Positions 25,687 to 32,165 of a stretch of 64,000 nt of DNA are shown here, piece by piece; position 1 is the stretch's first letter; every line of letters begins with the position of its first letter. The notes beneath the pieces were generated by a model. The model searched no databases, was not told the origin of the DNA, and saw nothing but the letters and a program-made list of their open reading frames with translations. A program made the translations under genes and the position numbers. Origin of the DNA: Pseudomonas berkeleyensis (lineage in GTDB: Bacteria > Pseudomonadota > Gammaproteobacteria > Pseudomonadales > Pseudomonadaceae); contig NZ_CP059139.1 in the NCBI RefSeq assembly GCF_014109765.1, forward strand, positions 1,302,001 to 1,366,000, given 5' to 3'.

Positions 25687-25866
25687 CTACTCAGCCAGGC
25701 TGGGGTCGCGGATGACCTCAGCCATGTCCAGGCAGTCGGGGCACAGGGTTTGGTGGGGCGCCTGGTTCAGATCGGGCAGCAGGTCGGGCTGTGGGGCAGG
25801 CTGGCTATAGAGCTGGCCCATGGGCTGCCCGCAGCAGTCGCACAGCACGCGATCAACGATCAGCAC
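25687..25866 (-). CDS. Small zinc-finger-like protein (59 residues)
   Basis: GTG 25866 follows GGAGG by 8 bp. The product carries two cysteine pairs (LCDCCGQPM near residue 10 and LCPDCLDMAE near residue 43) that could bind one zinc. It lies between the ssDNA-binding protein and the coat genes. No function is known, and a regulatory role in late expression is possible. Confidence 0.6.
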   Translation of the reverse strand: MLIVDRVLCDCCGQPMGQLYSQPAPQPDLLPDLNQAPHQTLCPDCLDMAEVIRDPSLAE

Positions 25867-25881
25867 GGCGGCGCCCTCCGG

Positions 25882-26250
25882 TTAGGCCTTGGCCGCGTCC
25901 GGCTGGGTGCCGGTCGGCTTGGCTTGTTGTTGGGTGCCTTGCGGGGCGGCAGGCTTGCCGGCCTGAGCAGGCTTGGCCGACTCGACGTGCAGGACGATGA
26001 ACTTGCCCGCGTTCTTGGAGCCCCGGTCGATTTCCACGGTGACGCGGACGGTCTCCAGCACATCGAGGCCTTTGCAGGACGCCCAGACTTCGTCCAGGGA
26101 GCCTTCTGCTACCTGCATCGAGAGCAGGGAGACGCCCAGATCCTTTTCGCCGTCCGGTTCGTCGCCCAGGTACAGCTTCACCAGATCCACGTTGTCGAAC
26201 TTCACGCGCTCAGCGCTGATGAATGCCAGTTCCATAGTGGTGCGTGCCAT
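25882..26250 (-). CDS. Single-stranded DNA-binding protein (gpV-like)
   Basis: The 122-residue protein has a compact OB-like N-terminal domain (MELAFISAERVKFDNVDLVK; GKFIVLHVESAK) and a low-complexity Pro/Gln/Ala tail (GKPAAPQGTQQQAKPTGTQ) typical of inovirus gpV. It coats the displaced strand and switches replication to packaging. It lies upstream of the coat genes, as in Pf phages. Confidence 0.82.
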   Translation of the reverse strand: MARTTMELAFISAERVKFDNVDLVKLYLGDEPDGEKDLGVSLLSMQVAEGSLDEVWASCKGLDVLETVRVTVEIDRGSKNAGKFIVLHVESAKPAQAGKPAAPQGTQQQAKPTGTQPDAAKA

Positions 26251-26404
26251 GTGTGTTTCCTCGCTTAGTTGCGCGTTAGTGCGCGGGTTTGCCTTTCAGC
26301 AGGCCGAGCGAGTCCACACGGGCAAACTTCGCGTTTTTGCCCAGGTGGTTTTCTCGACTTGCCGAGGTTTTCAGTTAGCGCCGCTGGTGCAGCGGGTTAG
26401 TTGT

Positions 26405-26600
26405 TCAACACCAAGGGCTTTGCCCTTGTAATCCCACTCTTGCCGCCGAGGGCTCGGGAGCGCGGGGCGGTGGAGCTGCCCCACACTCACGAGCGGAGGC
26501 TATTTAAGGTGGTGGGTGTTCAAGGGTGCGCTCCGCCCGTGCCTCCGTTTGACCGAACGGTGGAGCGTGTTCGGACAAGCCGGGGGCGCGGCCCTTGACC
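26405..26600. other. Hairpin-rich noncoding region of element 2
   Basis: This is the counterpart of 15226-15430. Hairpins are CAAGGGC-TTT-GCCCTTG (26412-26428) and GGGGC-N9-GCCCC (26462-26480), with CCGTT/AACGG and CCGAAC/GTTCGG further right. It lies between the ssDNA-binding gene and the early genes. The 150 bp to its left (26251-26404) hold only a short frame with no ATG, GTG or TTG start. Confidence 0.6.
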
Positions 26601-26815
26601 GGATCAGCTTCGGCGATGGCGGTGAGTTCGTCGGGGGTGCACTGGTGAACGACCTTTGCCATTGCCTGATAGAAGTAGTCATCCACCGACTCCAGCAGCT
26701 CGACGGCTTGCCAGGTGCCGAACACGCAGCCCACGGCAAAACCGATAAAGCCCCAAGGCGCCGAATGCCAGAGCAGGGCGACCAGATAGCGGCCAGTGCG
26801 GAAGGAAACGGTCAT
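26504..26815 (-). CDS. Small membrane protein of element 2 early region
   Basis: The 103-residue product has one hydrophobic segment (GFIGFAVGCVFGTWQAV) and a coiled front half (LLESVDDYFYQAMAKVVHQ). Its last 30 residues are read through the conserved noncoding region. The ATG overlaps the stop of the upstream gene (ATGA). It holds the same place as the gene at 15338 in element 1 but shows no similarity to it. Confidence 0.6.
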   Translation of the reverse strand: MTVSFRTGRYLVALLWHSAPWGFIGFAVGCVFGTWQAVELLESVDDYFYQAMAKVVHQCTPDELTAIAEADPVKGRAPGLSEHAPPFGQTEARAERTLEHPPP

Positions 26816-27351
26816 GCGATCACCCCACCAGTTCGAACGGTTCCCGTAACGGCACGAAAGGCGTTGGCTTGCCGGTGTCGCTCACAACGCTCCAATACTT
26901 CTCCGGTCGGGACGGTGGCGTGTGTTTCTCGCAGGTATAGGCCGGCGTAACGTGGTTGCGACCATTTACCTTTGACCATTGCGCGGGGCGGCACTCGGTG
27001 CATGGTGTGGAAGGGGAGGTAACGCGGCGCACCGGCACCCAGTTGCGGTTCAACCAGCACACAGAGCAATCGCAGTTGTCGGCGTGCGGGTGTCGGTGAA
27101 AGGCGAACGTCTTGCCCCGTGGATTGCGGGCGAAGCAGCTCTGGCAGCCGCAATCCTTGTGGTGCGATAGCAGGTACTGGCTCGTGTTGGTCATTGGCCG
27201 ACACCTCGGGCGTTGCTTGGGTGAAGCTGGCTTGCAGGCGGGTGACGATTTCGGCGTTCAGGGAACGCTTGGCCTTCCATGCGGCTAGCTCCACTTGGGC
27301 GCGGAGGGCTGGCGGCATGCGCAGCTTGAATTGCGGGTAGGTGCGGCTCAT
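26812..27351 (-). CDS. Arc/ribbon-helix-helix protein with long overlapping tail
   Basis: The N-terminal 45 residues (MSRTYPQFKLRMPPALRAQV; KRSLNAEIVTRLQ) are a typical Arc-type ribbon-helix-helix domain. From about residue 53 the frame continues for about 125 residues without recognisable domain, exactly where another frame encodes a cysteine-rich protein. Both ends show ATGA overlaps with neighbours. It may be one long protein, or an Arc protein whose stop was lost. Confidence 0.65.
   Translation of the reverse strand: MSRTYPQFKLRMPPALRAQVELAAWKAKRSLNAEIVTRLQASFTQATPEVSANDQHEPVPAIAPQGLRLPELLRPQSTGQDVRLSPTPARRQLRLLCVLVEPQLGAGAPRYLPFHTMHRVPPRAMVKGKWSQPRYAGLYLRETHATVPTGEVLERCERHRQANAFRAVTGTVRTGGVIA
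26820..27194 (-). CDS. Cysteine-rich zinc-ribbon-like protein in a second frame
   Basis: The 124-residue frame begins MTNTSQYLLSHHKD. It has CGCQSC, NCDCSVC and CTEC clusters that look like two treble-cysteine metal sites, then a normal-looking C-terminal half. It lies entirely inside the Arc-like gene but in another frame. The regular cysteine spacing argues that it is expressed. Confidence 0.55.
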   Translation of the reverse strand: MTNTSQYLLSHHKDCGCQSCFARNPRGKTFAFHRHPHADNCDCSVCWLNRNWVPVRRVTSPSTPCTECRPAQWSKVNGRNHVTPAYTCEKHTPPSRPEKYWSVVSDTGKPTPFVPLREPFELVG

Positions 27352-27584
27352 GCAGACCACCCCTTGCCATCGATTTTCAGTTTTCCAGTGACACCGGCAG
27401 CGTGGGCCTGCTGGACGAGGCGGCCGGATTCATTGCCCGAGATAGCGCCTGCTTCATAGAAGCCTTCGATGTAGCCGAGCAGGTAGAACAGGAAGGATTC
27501 GCGAGAGTCCTTGCCGCCAGCAGCTAGACGAGCAAGGTCGCGTTCTACGCGTTCATAGAACTGTTGGTGAGAGGGATTAGTCAT
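27348..27584 (-). CDS. Small early protein of element 2, unknown
   Basis: The 78-residue product (MTNPSHQQFYERVERDLARL) contains a hydrophobic stretch SFLFYLLGYIEGFYEAGAI that reads like an amphipathic helix rather than a membrane anchor. It overlaps both neighbours by 4-8 bp in the early operon. No family name is recalled. Confidence 0.65.
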   Translation of the reverse strand: MTNPSHQQFYERVERDLARLAAGGKDSRESFLFYLLGYIEGFYEAGAISGNESGRLVQQAHAAGVTGKLKIDGKGWSA

Positions 27585-27849
27585 CGCTGTAATCCCCCGC
27601 GCAGAAGATGGTTTTGCCTCGGTCGAGGTCGCGGCGGATGCGGTGCAGGTTGATGACGCGGTGACGGCCGATTTTCACGGTCGGGACGGTGTGGCTTTCG
27701 ATCCAGCCGCGCACCACGTCTTCGCTGATTTGCTCAGTGCCCAGGAGCTGAGCCAGCACGTATTTCGTGCAGAACGGTGCGTCGCGGAAATCCGTTACGC
27801 GTTGGGCGTCTCCCGAAATCGAAAGCCCCACTACACCAGACTGTTCCAT
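27577..27849 (-). CDS. Xis/MerR-like DNA-binding protein, element 2
   Basis: The 90-residue product ends VVRGWIESHTVPTVKIGRHR and then RRDLDRGKTIFCAGDY, the same winged-helix signature as the two element 1 proteins. It is the first gene of the leftward early operon. It is probably the excisionase or activator that counters the repressor, like XisF in Pf4. Confidence 0.75.
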   Translation of the reverse strand: MEQSGVVGLSISGDAQRVTDFRDAPFCTKYVLAQLLGTEQISEDVVRGWIESHTVPTVKIGRHRVINLHRIRRDLDRGKTIFCAGDYSDD

Positions 27850-27912
27850 GTAATTACCCCTATAATCCGACCCAACGTTCCACTTTTGGGAACCTAATGC
27901 GGCGCTCCTAAA

Positions 27913-27973
27913 GCGTAACTTTTACTCTCGGAGTGAATATTACGCCAAGATTTTGCTGGAGTAAAATTTACGC
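27913..27973. promoter_or_regulatory. Repressor operators of element 2
   Basis: Three related 15-bp sites lie between the divergent early genes. They are GCGTAACTTTTACTC (27913), GAGTGAATATTACGC (27931) and GAGTAAAATTTACGC (27959). The first is inverted relative to the other two. They do not match the operators of elements 1 or 3. Confidence 0.7.
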
Positions 27974-27990
27974 CTATTGATTTTTTATAA

Positions 27991-28260
27991 ATGGACGCGG
28001 TTAGAGATAGAGCGCTTCAATTGATCAAGCGGATAGGCCCGAAGCAGCTGAGCGAGCTGGGCGGGAAGAATCACGACAGATGGAAGAACATCAGTCGGGG
28101 AGCTATCCGAATCAGCACGGTAGAGGTGGGTGTGCTTGCAGACGCGTACCCTGAATACGCGTTATGGCTGATATCCGGCCGGATCGAGCCTGAGAATGGC
28201 CATATAAGTCCTGACTACGACGAAGCCAATCGAAACTTGGCCAATCCAAACGCGGGATAG
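27991..28260 (+). CDS. Cro/C-like repressor, element 2
   Basis: The 89-residue helix-turn-helix protein (IGPKQLSELGGKNHDRWKNI) ends YALWLISGRIEPENGHISPD and YDEANR. It is homologous to 16382 and 34764 and is likely the lysogeny repressor (Pf4r role). Its 3' end overlaps the conserved -1 frame. Confidence 0.85.
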   Translation: MDAVRDRALQLIKRIGPKQLSELGGKNHDRWKNISRGAIRISTVEVGVLADAYPEYALWLISGRIEPENGHISPDYDEANRNLANPNAG

Positions 28261-28325
28261 CGATCACCCAGGAAGTAGCTAGGCGCTGGTACGCCCGTAA
28301 GCAGGTCAAGGACGGCAAGCAATGA
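28215..28325 (+). other. Conserved -1-frame peptide at the 3' end of the element 2 repressor
   Basis: The -1 frame reads LRRSQSKLGQSKRGIAITQ then EVARRWYARKQVKDGKQ. Its TGA overlaps the ATG of the next gene at 28322 (ATGA), as expected for a translated frame. There is no start codon in the open stretch, so expression would need a -1 frameshift or unusual initiation. Confidence 0.5.
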
Positions 28326-28690
28326 TCACGCTCGAAGCCCTCGAAAAATTCCCTCGCAGCAAAGCCCTGGCCTGTTCAATAGGGGCTGGCGGGGCTCTAG
28401 GCGTATTGGCTTATATAGGGCTGAGGTTCTACGAGAACAACGACGCTGGCTTTCTCTCCATCGTGTGTGTTGTCTCAGCTATCTGGTTAAGCCTTGTATC
28501 GAAGCACTGGAATCCGCTGCTAGGTGTGAAGCAGCTCTATCTGTTCGATTGGCCTATCGTGGCTGCGCTCGCTTGGTTCATGACAATCAACGTGCCTCAG
28601 CTGGGCCACAAGCTACTGATTGGCATGGTCATGGTGGTCTTTGCGACCGCCGGAGCAGTGTCGGCCCGTAGAAAACGGGCAAGGGAGTAG
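28322..28690 (+). CDS. Multi-helix membrane protein, element 2 cargo
   Basis: The 122-residue product has four hydrophobic segments (LACSIGAGGALGVLAYIGL; FLSIVCVVSAIWLSLV; WPIVAALAWFMTI; LIGMVMVVFATAGAV) and a basic end. The start overlaps the stop of the -1-frame peptide. It is expressed in the direction of the repressor, so a role in superinfection exclusion is possible but unproven. Confidence 0.65.
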   Translation: MITLEALEKFPRSKALACSIGAGGALGVLAYIGLRFYENNDAGFLSIVCVVSAIWLSLVSKHWNPLLGVKQLYLFDWPIVAALAWFMTINVPQLGHKLLIGMVMVVFATAGAVSARRKRARE

Positions 28691-28732
28691 GGCAGGGGTA
28701 GACATAAGTGGTGCTTGCTTGCTGGCGATTTG

Positions 28733-28851
28733 ATGCCAGAGAATGGCCAGAAGGGGCCTGGCTATAGCGAGGCCAATCCACACGCGGGATAGCGACCACC
28801 CAGAAAGTAGCTAGACGCTGGTACGCCCGAAGGAATGGAGAATACCAATGA
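28733..28851 (+). pseudogene. Duplicated tail of the repressor region
   Basis: The sequence repeats the 3' end of the repressor (PENGQKGPGYSEANPHAG, then TAG) and the following -1 frame (IATTQKVARRWYARRNGEYQ). Its TGA again overlaps the ATG of the next gene. The repressor body is missing. The copy suggests that cargo was inserted by recombination between such tails. Confidence 0.7.
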
Positions 28852-29177
28852 AAAGGATGCTGTTGGCACTGGCCCTAGCCGCAAGCCCCGCTTTCGCAGA
28901 AGAATCCAAGCCCGTTGCCACCCAAGTGGGTGATGCTCTCAGACCTGCTGCCGAAGCCTACGGCAAAGGCATGCAGAAGCTGGTGAACGAACTGTTCGCC
29001 GGATCCAAAGGCCCCATGGGCGAAGCCGCCCGATCTAATCTAAAAGCCCAAGACAAGCGAGAACGCGAAGCCAATCGCGGGGTTCGTCGCACCATGAAGG
29101 AATGCATCAAACCAGGGAACGTAATTGATGATGACGTGAAAGAGTGTATAGAAGGGCTAAGAACTAAAGAATGGTGA
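28848..29177 (+). CDS. Secreted small protein, element 2 cargo
   Basis: The 109-residue product has a clear signal peptide (MKRMLLALALAASPAFA). A helical, charged mature part with two cysteines near the end (MKECIKPGNVIDDDVKECIE) follows. No family is recognised. The ATG is coupled to the duplicated -1-frame peptide. Confidence 0.65.
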   Translation: MKRMLLALALAASPAFAEESKPVATQVGDALRPAAEAYGKGMQKLVNELFAGSKGPMGEAARSNLKAQDKREREANRGVRRTMKECIKPGNVIDDDVKECIEGLRTKEW

Positions 29178-29262
29178 CCGTAAGGGATTGGGGTTCTTGA
29201 GCTTTGAAATATGATTTTCAGAGTTGGCTAAATATAAGTTTATATGGATTCAGAGGGGTGAA

Positions 29263-30618
29263 ATGAAAAAACCAATTATTGAGCATTTTACTATATATGG
29301 AATGCATGGGCATAAGAATATCCAAATTGATTTTGCAACCCCCTATAGTATTTTGCTTTCTGAGAATGGGCAGGGTAAGACAACTATATTAAAAATAATC
29401 GATGCTACTTTAAATGGGAATATAAAGAAGTTAAGGGATGCTAGTTTTAATTCGCTAGAGATAAAATTTTCAAATGCGAAAGAGTCGATAAGTATCTCAA
29501 AGAGCGACCTTGAGTATGAGTGGGAGTCGAGGGCATACGAGCATATAAGATCAAAAGTTGATGAGGAAACATTTGCGGCGATACTGGAGATAGTGACGGC
29601 TAATAACTCAAGTAAAGCAATACACGCTGAAATGAGGCGTTTGTTTAAAGATAAACCCATTGAGGTGTCTGGAGTTAGCCGCAGCTTTCCATTTAGTTCA
29701 ATTGCATTGCGGGATCTTATAGAGGAAAAAGAATCGGTCGCCCTGAAGAAGCAGAATCTTGGATTTTTTAAGGCGATAAAAGATAATTTTCCTCTAAAGA
29801 CGTTGTACTTGCCGACATATCGCCGGGTCGAAGATTTGATATCTTCTTTAAAATCTGATGATGGCATACAGGGGAATGAGTATATTCGTTTTGGTCTGTC
29901 GGATGTGCAGGCTACCCTTGAGTCGATAAAGAAGGAAATTTTAACTTCTTGTAATGACTCTATGTCTCGCATTAATGGGGAGATATTGAATCGGCTAGTT
30001 AAAGGGCTTTCTCTAACTGAGGAAGATAGAATGCTGATTCAGAACAATATTGATTCACTTGGTTTGGTTCTGAATCGCTTCGGGAAATCATTGTCCCAAG
30101 AGGATAAAGAGCTGATCGCTGCAAAAGTAAAATCCCCCACCGATTTTAATGATGAGCGAAACGAGGCGCTTGTATACTTTCTCTCTAAGATGTACAGCGC
30201 TTTTTTGGAGCAAAGAGAGAAAGACAATGCGTTAGGAAGATTTGCTGAGATTTGTTCGAGCTATTTTGTCAATAAGAAAATGACTTATGACGAGACAACC
30301 TTGGAGGTCTTTATAACTTGCCTTGATACCGGTAATGGTATTGAGTTTGAGCAGTTGTCTTCAGGCGAGAAGCAAATAGTATCCCTTTTCTCTAAACTGA
30401 TGCTCGAAAAAGGGCAAGGGTTGTTTGTTCTGTTTGATGAGCCTGAGCTCTCCTTGTCTGTGGAATGGCAAAGGCAGTTGTTGCCGGATGTAATAAATAG
30501 TGGCAGTTGTGAGATGCTGCTGGCGATGACTCATAGTCCATTTATTATCTCTAATACAATTGACTATGCAAGTGATCTTAAGTCTTATTTTATTGAGCCG
30601 GTGGCAGATAATGACTGA
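29263..30618 (+). CDS. PARIS defence ATPase AriA-like
   Basis: The 451-residue protein is an ABC/SMC-type AAA ATPase. Walker A is ENGQGKTT (residues 34-41), the signature is LSSGEKQIVSLFSK (about 365-378) and Walker B is LFVLFDEPELSLS (about 388-400), followed by THSPFII. The next gene encodes a DUF4435 protein and overlaps it. This pair is the known PARIS arrangement, in which AriA scaffolds and senses phage anti-restriction proteins and releases AriB. The start at 29263 has GAGGGG ahead of it. The sequence is strongly AT-rich compared with the prophage genes. Confidence 0.82.
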   Translation: MKKPIIEHFTIYGMHGHKNIQIDFATPYSILLSENGQGKTTILKIIDATLNGNIKKLRDASFNSLEIKFSNAKESISISKSDLEYEWESRAYEHIRSKVDEETFAAILEIVTANNSSKAIHAEMRRLFKDKPIEVSGVSRSFPFSSIALRDLIEEKESVALKKQNLGFFKAIKDNFPLKTLYLPTYRRVEDLISSLKSDDGIQGNEYIRFGLSDVQATLESIKKEILTSCNDSMSRINGEILNRLVKGLSLTEEDRMLIQNNIDSLGLVLNRFGKSLSQEDKELIAAKVKSPTDFNDERNEALVYFLSKMYSAFLEQREKDNALGRFAEICSSYFVNKKMTYDETTLEVFITCLDTGNGIEFEQLSSGEKQIVSLFSKLMLEKGQGLFVLFDEPELSLSVEWQRQLLPDVINSGSCEMLLAMTHSPFIISNTIDYASDLKSYFIEPVADND

Positions 30619-31567
30619 TAGATTGGTGCGGTTGTTAGAGTTTGCTACTGAGCCAGAAGTCTATTTTGTTGAGTACCTGAAGGTTAGGGCTGGAGATGGG
30701 AAAGGTAAAGTGGTCTTTGTTCTGGAGGGAAAGGATGACCCAAAATTTTACACGGCAAAGTTCGGAGCAATTATAAAGCATGCATGGAAGGCAATGTCGG
30801 TGGGTGGAAAGCAGAAAGTTATTGAACTAAGAGAATCGATACGAAAGCATCCGAGGCTAAAAGATGATTTCGTATATTTTTTTATTGATCGCGACTTTGA
30901 TGATCTAGTGTCGAGCGATGATGTGTATGTGACGCCGTGCTACTCTGTAGAGAATTTATATTGTACTCCGAGAGCAGTAGAGAGGCTTTTAGAGGCGGAG
31001 TGCGGGTTGACCGATTATGAAATAGAGAATAGAGAGCAAATACTTAGATTCCTTGTTGATAAGTATGAGTCGATCCAGCGCTCGTTCCATTCAAATAGGA
31101 GGACTAGGTTAGCTAATTCGGTATTTCTTTATGTGAGGAAGGTCAAGAATAATAAGAGAATAAGCCTTGATAAGCTTGTTAAGTTGAGTGTTTCAGTTGA
31201 AGAGAGTCTTAGAGTTTCCTTGGTAAAAGGACGCTATTTTATCGAGGGGAGAGAGTCTGAAAGGCAAGAATTTAAAGACTTTGTCAAAACAAGCCAGTGT
31301 TGGGATGAGGTCTCTAGGCAGCCGGCATTGCGCTTCAGGGGGAAGCAAGAGATTTTAGTCTTGCGAGCGTACCTTGATTTATTAAAGCATGATGGATATC
31401 TTGCAAATTTTACTCAAAATAATTTTGGTAGAAGAATAAAGATCGATAACTCTGCAATGTCTAATCACGTGCTGTCAGCTGCATCGCAGTACGCCGAAAC
31501 ACCAGAATGTTTGCATGAATTCTTGAACGGAGTAAATGAGAAGGTCTGTTCGGTGCAAATGGCATAG
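30611..31567 (+). CDS. PARIS effector AriB-like, DUF4435/TOPRIM protein
   Basis: The 318-residue protein has the DUF4435 TOPRIM core with Glu39 (VVFVLEGKDDPKFY) and Asp93/Asp95 (YFFIDRDFDDL), the likely metal site. In PARIS the DUF4435 protein AriB is the toxic effector, and tRNA cleavage leading to growth arrest has been reported. The ATG overlaps the stop of the ATPase gene by 8 bp. The gene ends 111 bp before the att core, as the last cargo of element 2. Confidence 0.82.
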   Translation: MTDRLVRLLEFATEPEVYFVEYLKVRAGDGKGKVVFVLEGKDDPKFYTAKFGAIIKHAWKAMSVGGKQKVIELRESIRKHPRLKDDFVYFFIDRDFDDLVSSDDVYVTPCYSVENLYCTPRAVERLLEAECGLTDYEIENREQILRFLVDKYESIQRSFHSNRRTRLANSVFLYVRKVKNNKRISLDKLVKLSVSVEESLRVSLVKGRYFIEGRESERQEFKDFVKTSQCWDEVSRQPALRFRGKQEILVLRAYLDLLKHDGYLANFTQNNFGRRIKIDNSAMSNHVLSAASQYAETPECLHEFLNGVNEKVCSVQMA

Positions 31568-31678
31568 GTGACTACATAGGGAATATTTTCTGAAAAGGAC
31601 TGGTTTAACCAGCTTGGGGATGGGCTGAAATGCTCGGTTTATGGGGCTTTCTGGCTCAGTCGGGCGGTTCGTAACGGA
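31568..31678. other. Right end of element 2
   Basis: There is no gene here. TGACTAC lies at 31569, 110 bp before the core. An inverted repeat CTGGT-TTA-ACCAG lies near 31601. The whole segment aligns with 37031-37135 of element 3, where the hairpin reads CTGGC-CTA-GCCAG. Confidence 0.65.
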
Positions 31679-31725
31679 TTCATAATGCTGATGTCCCAGG
31701 TTCAAGTCCCGGTGTAGCCACCATA
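31679..31725. repeat. att core copy 3
   Basis: The 47 bp are identical to the tRNA-Met 3' end. Identity with copy 1 continues for about 60 bp to the right through the terminator. Confidence 0.95.
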
Positions 31726-31732
31726 AATTTCA

Positions 31733-31798
31733 AGGGGTTAGCGCAAGCTAGCCCCTTTTTATTTGGGCAGTGTCCCCGAACTGTCCCTTTCTTGCCCC
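31733..31798 (+). terminator. Left-end terminator and arm-type sites of element 3
   Basis: The hairpin GGGGTTAGC/GCTAGCCCC with five T ends at 31760. TGTCCC follows at 31771 and 31782, 11 bp apart. The third site is changed to TGCCCC at 31793. The layout is the same as at 12153-12219. Confidence 0.7.
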
Positions 31799-31902
31799 TG
31801 CTGTATGGGGCACGTCATGTGGGTTCATGCCGCTGATAGTCGGCGGCATGAAGGAGCGGATATCAGAACCTGATCATCATTGCGCTCACCCGAGTATGGC
31901 GG

Positions 31903-32160
31903 CTAGTCAGCTCTGAAGCCTGGCAGTCCGTTAGCGGTGCGCCAAGACTTTATCTTTTGTGTGATACGCGCTGGGGTACATTCGGCGTCAGACTCGCAAT
32001 AGTAGATCAAATCCGTTCCGTCTGGATGCCCCGTAAGCTCTCGGAATTGATCCAGTAGGATATCTAGTCGGTCATCTGTTTCCGCTTCATTCTCCCGGAA
32101 AATATCTTCCATGAATGCGATGAACTCGGCCTCTGTGTAGTCTTCGAATTGACGTTTCAT
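31903..32160 (-). CDS. DNase bacteriocin immunity protein (Im2/Im9 type)
   Basis: The 85-residue protein matches colicin E2/E9 and pyocin S1/S2 immunity proteins (Colicin_Pyocin family). It has DYTEAEFIAFMEDIF at the front, then ELTGHPDGTDLIYYCESD and SWRTANGLPGFRAD. It binds the nuclease domain of the pyocin encoded 5 bp upstream and protects the producer. Gene order toxin-immunity is standard. Confidence 0.93.
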   Translation of the reverse strand: MKRQFEDYTEAEFIAFMEDIFRENEAETDDRLDILLDQFRELTGHPDGTDLIYYCESDAECTPARITQKIKSWRTANGLPGFRAD

Positions 32161-32165
32161 CGTCG

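Larger units (their letters stand above)
19007..31725. mobile_element. Element 2: Pf-like inovirus prophage, about 12.7 kb
   Basis: The element lies between exact att cores. It has int, rep, Zot, pVI-like, adsorption protein, tiny coat proteins, major coat, ssDNA-binding protein, early genes and repressor. The cargo between repressor and right end is an excess over a Pf genome (ATPase plus DUF4435). All structural genes keep open frames, so it may be active. Confidence 0.9.
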
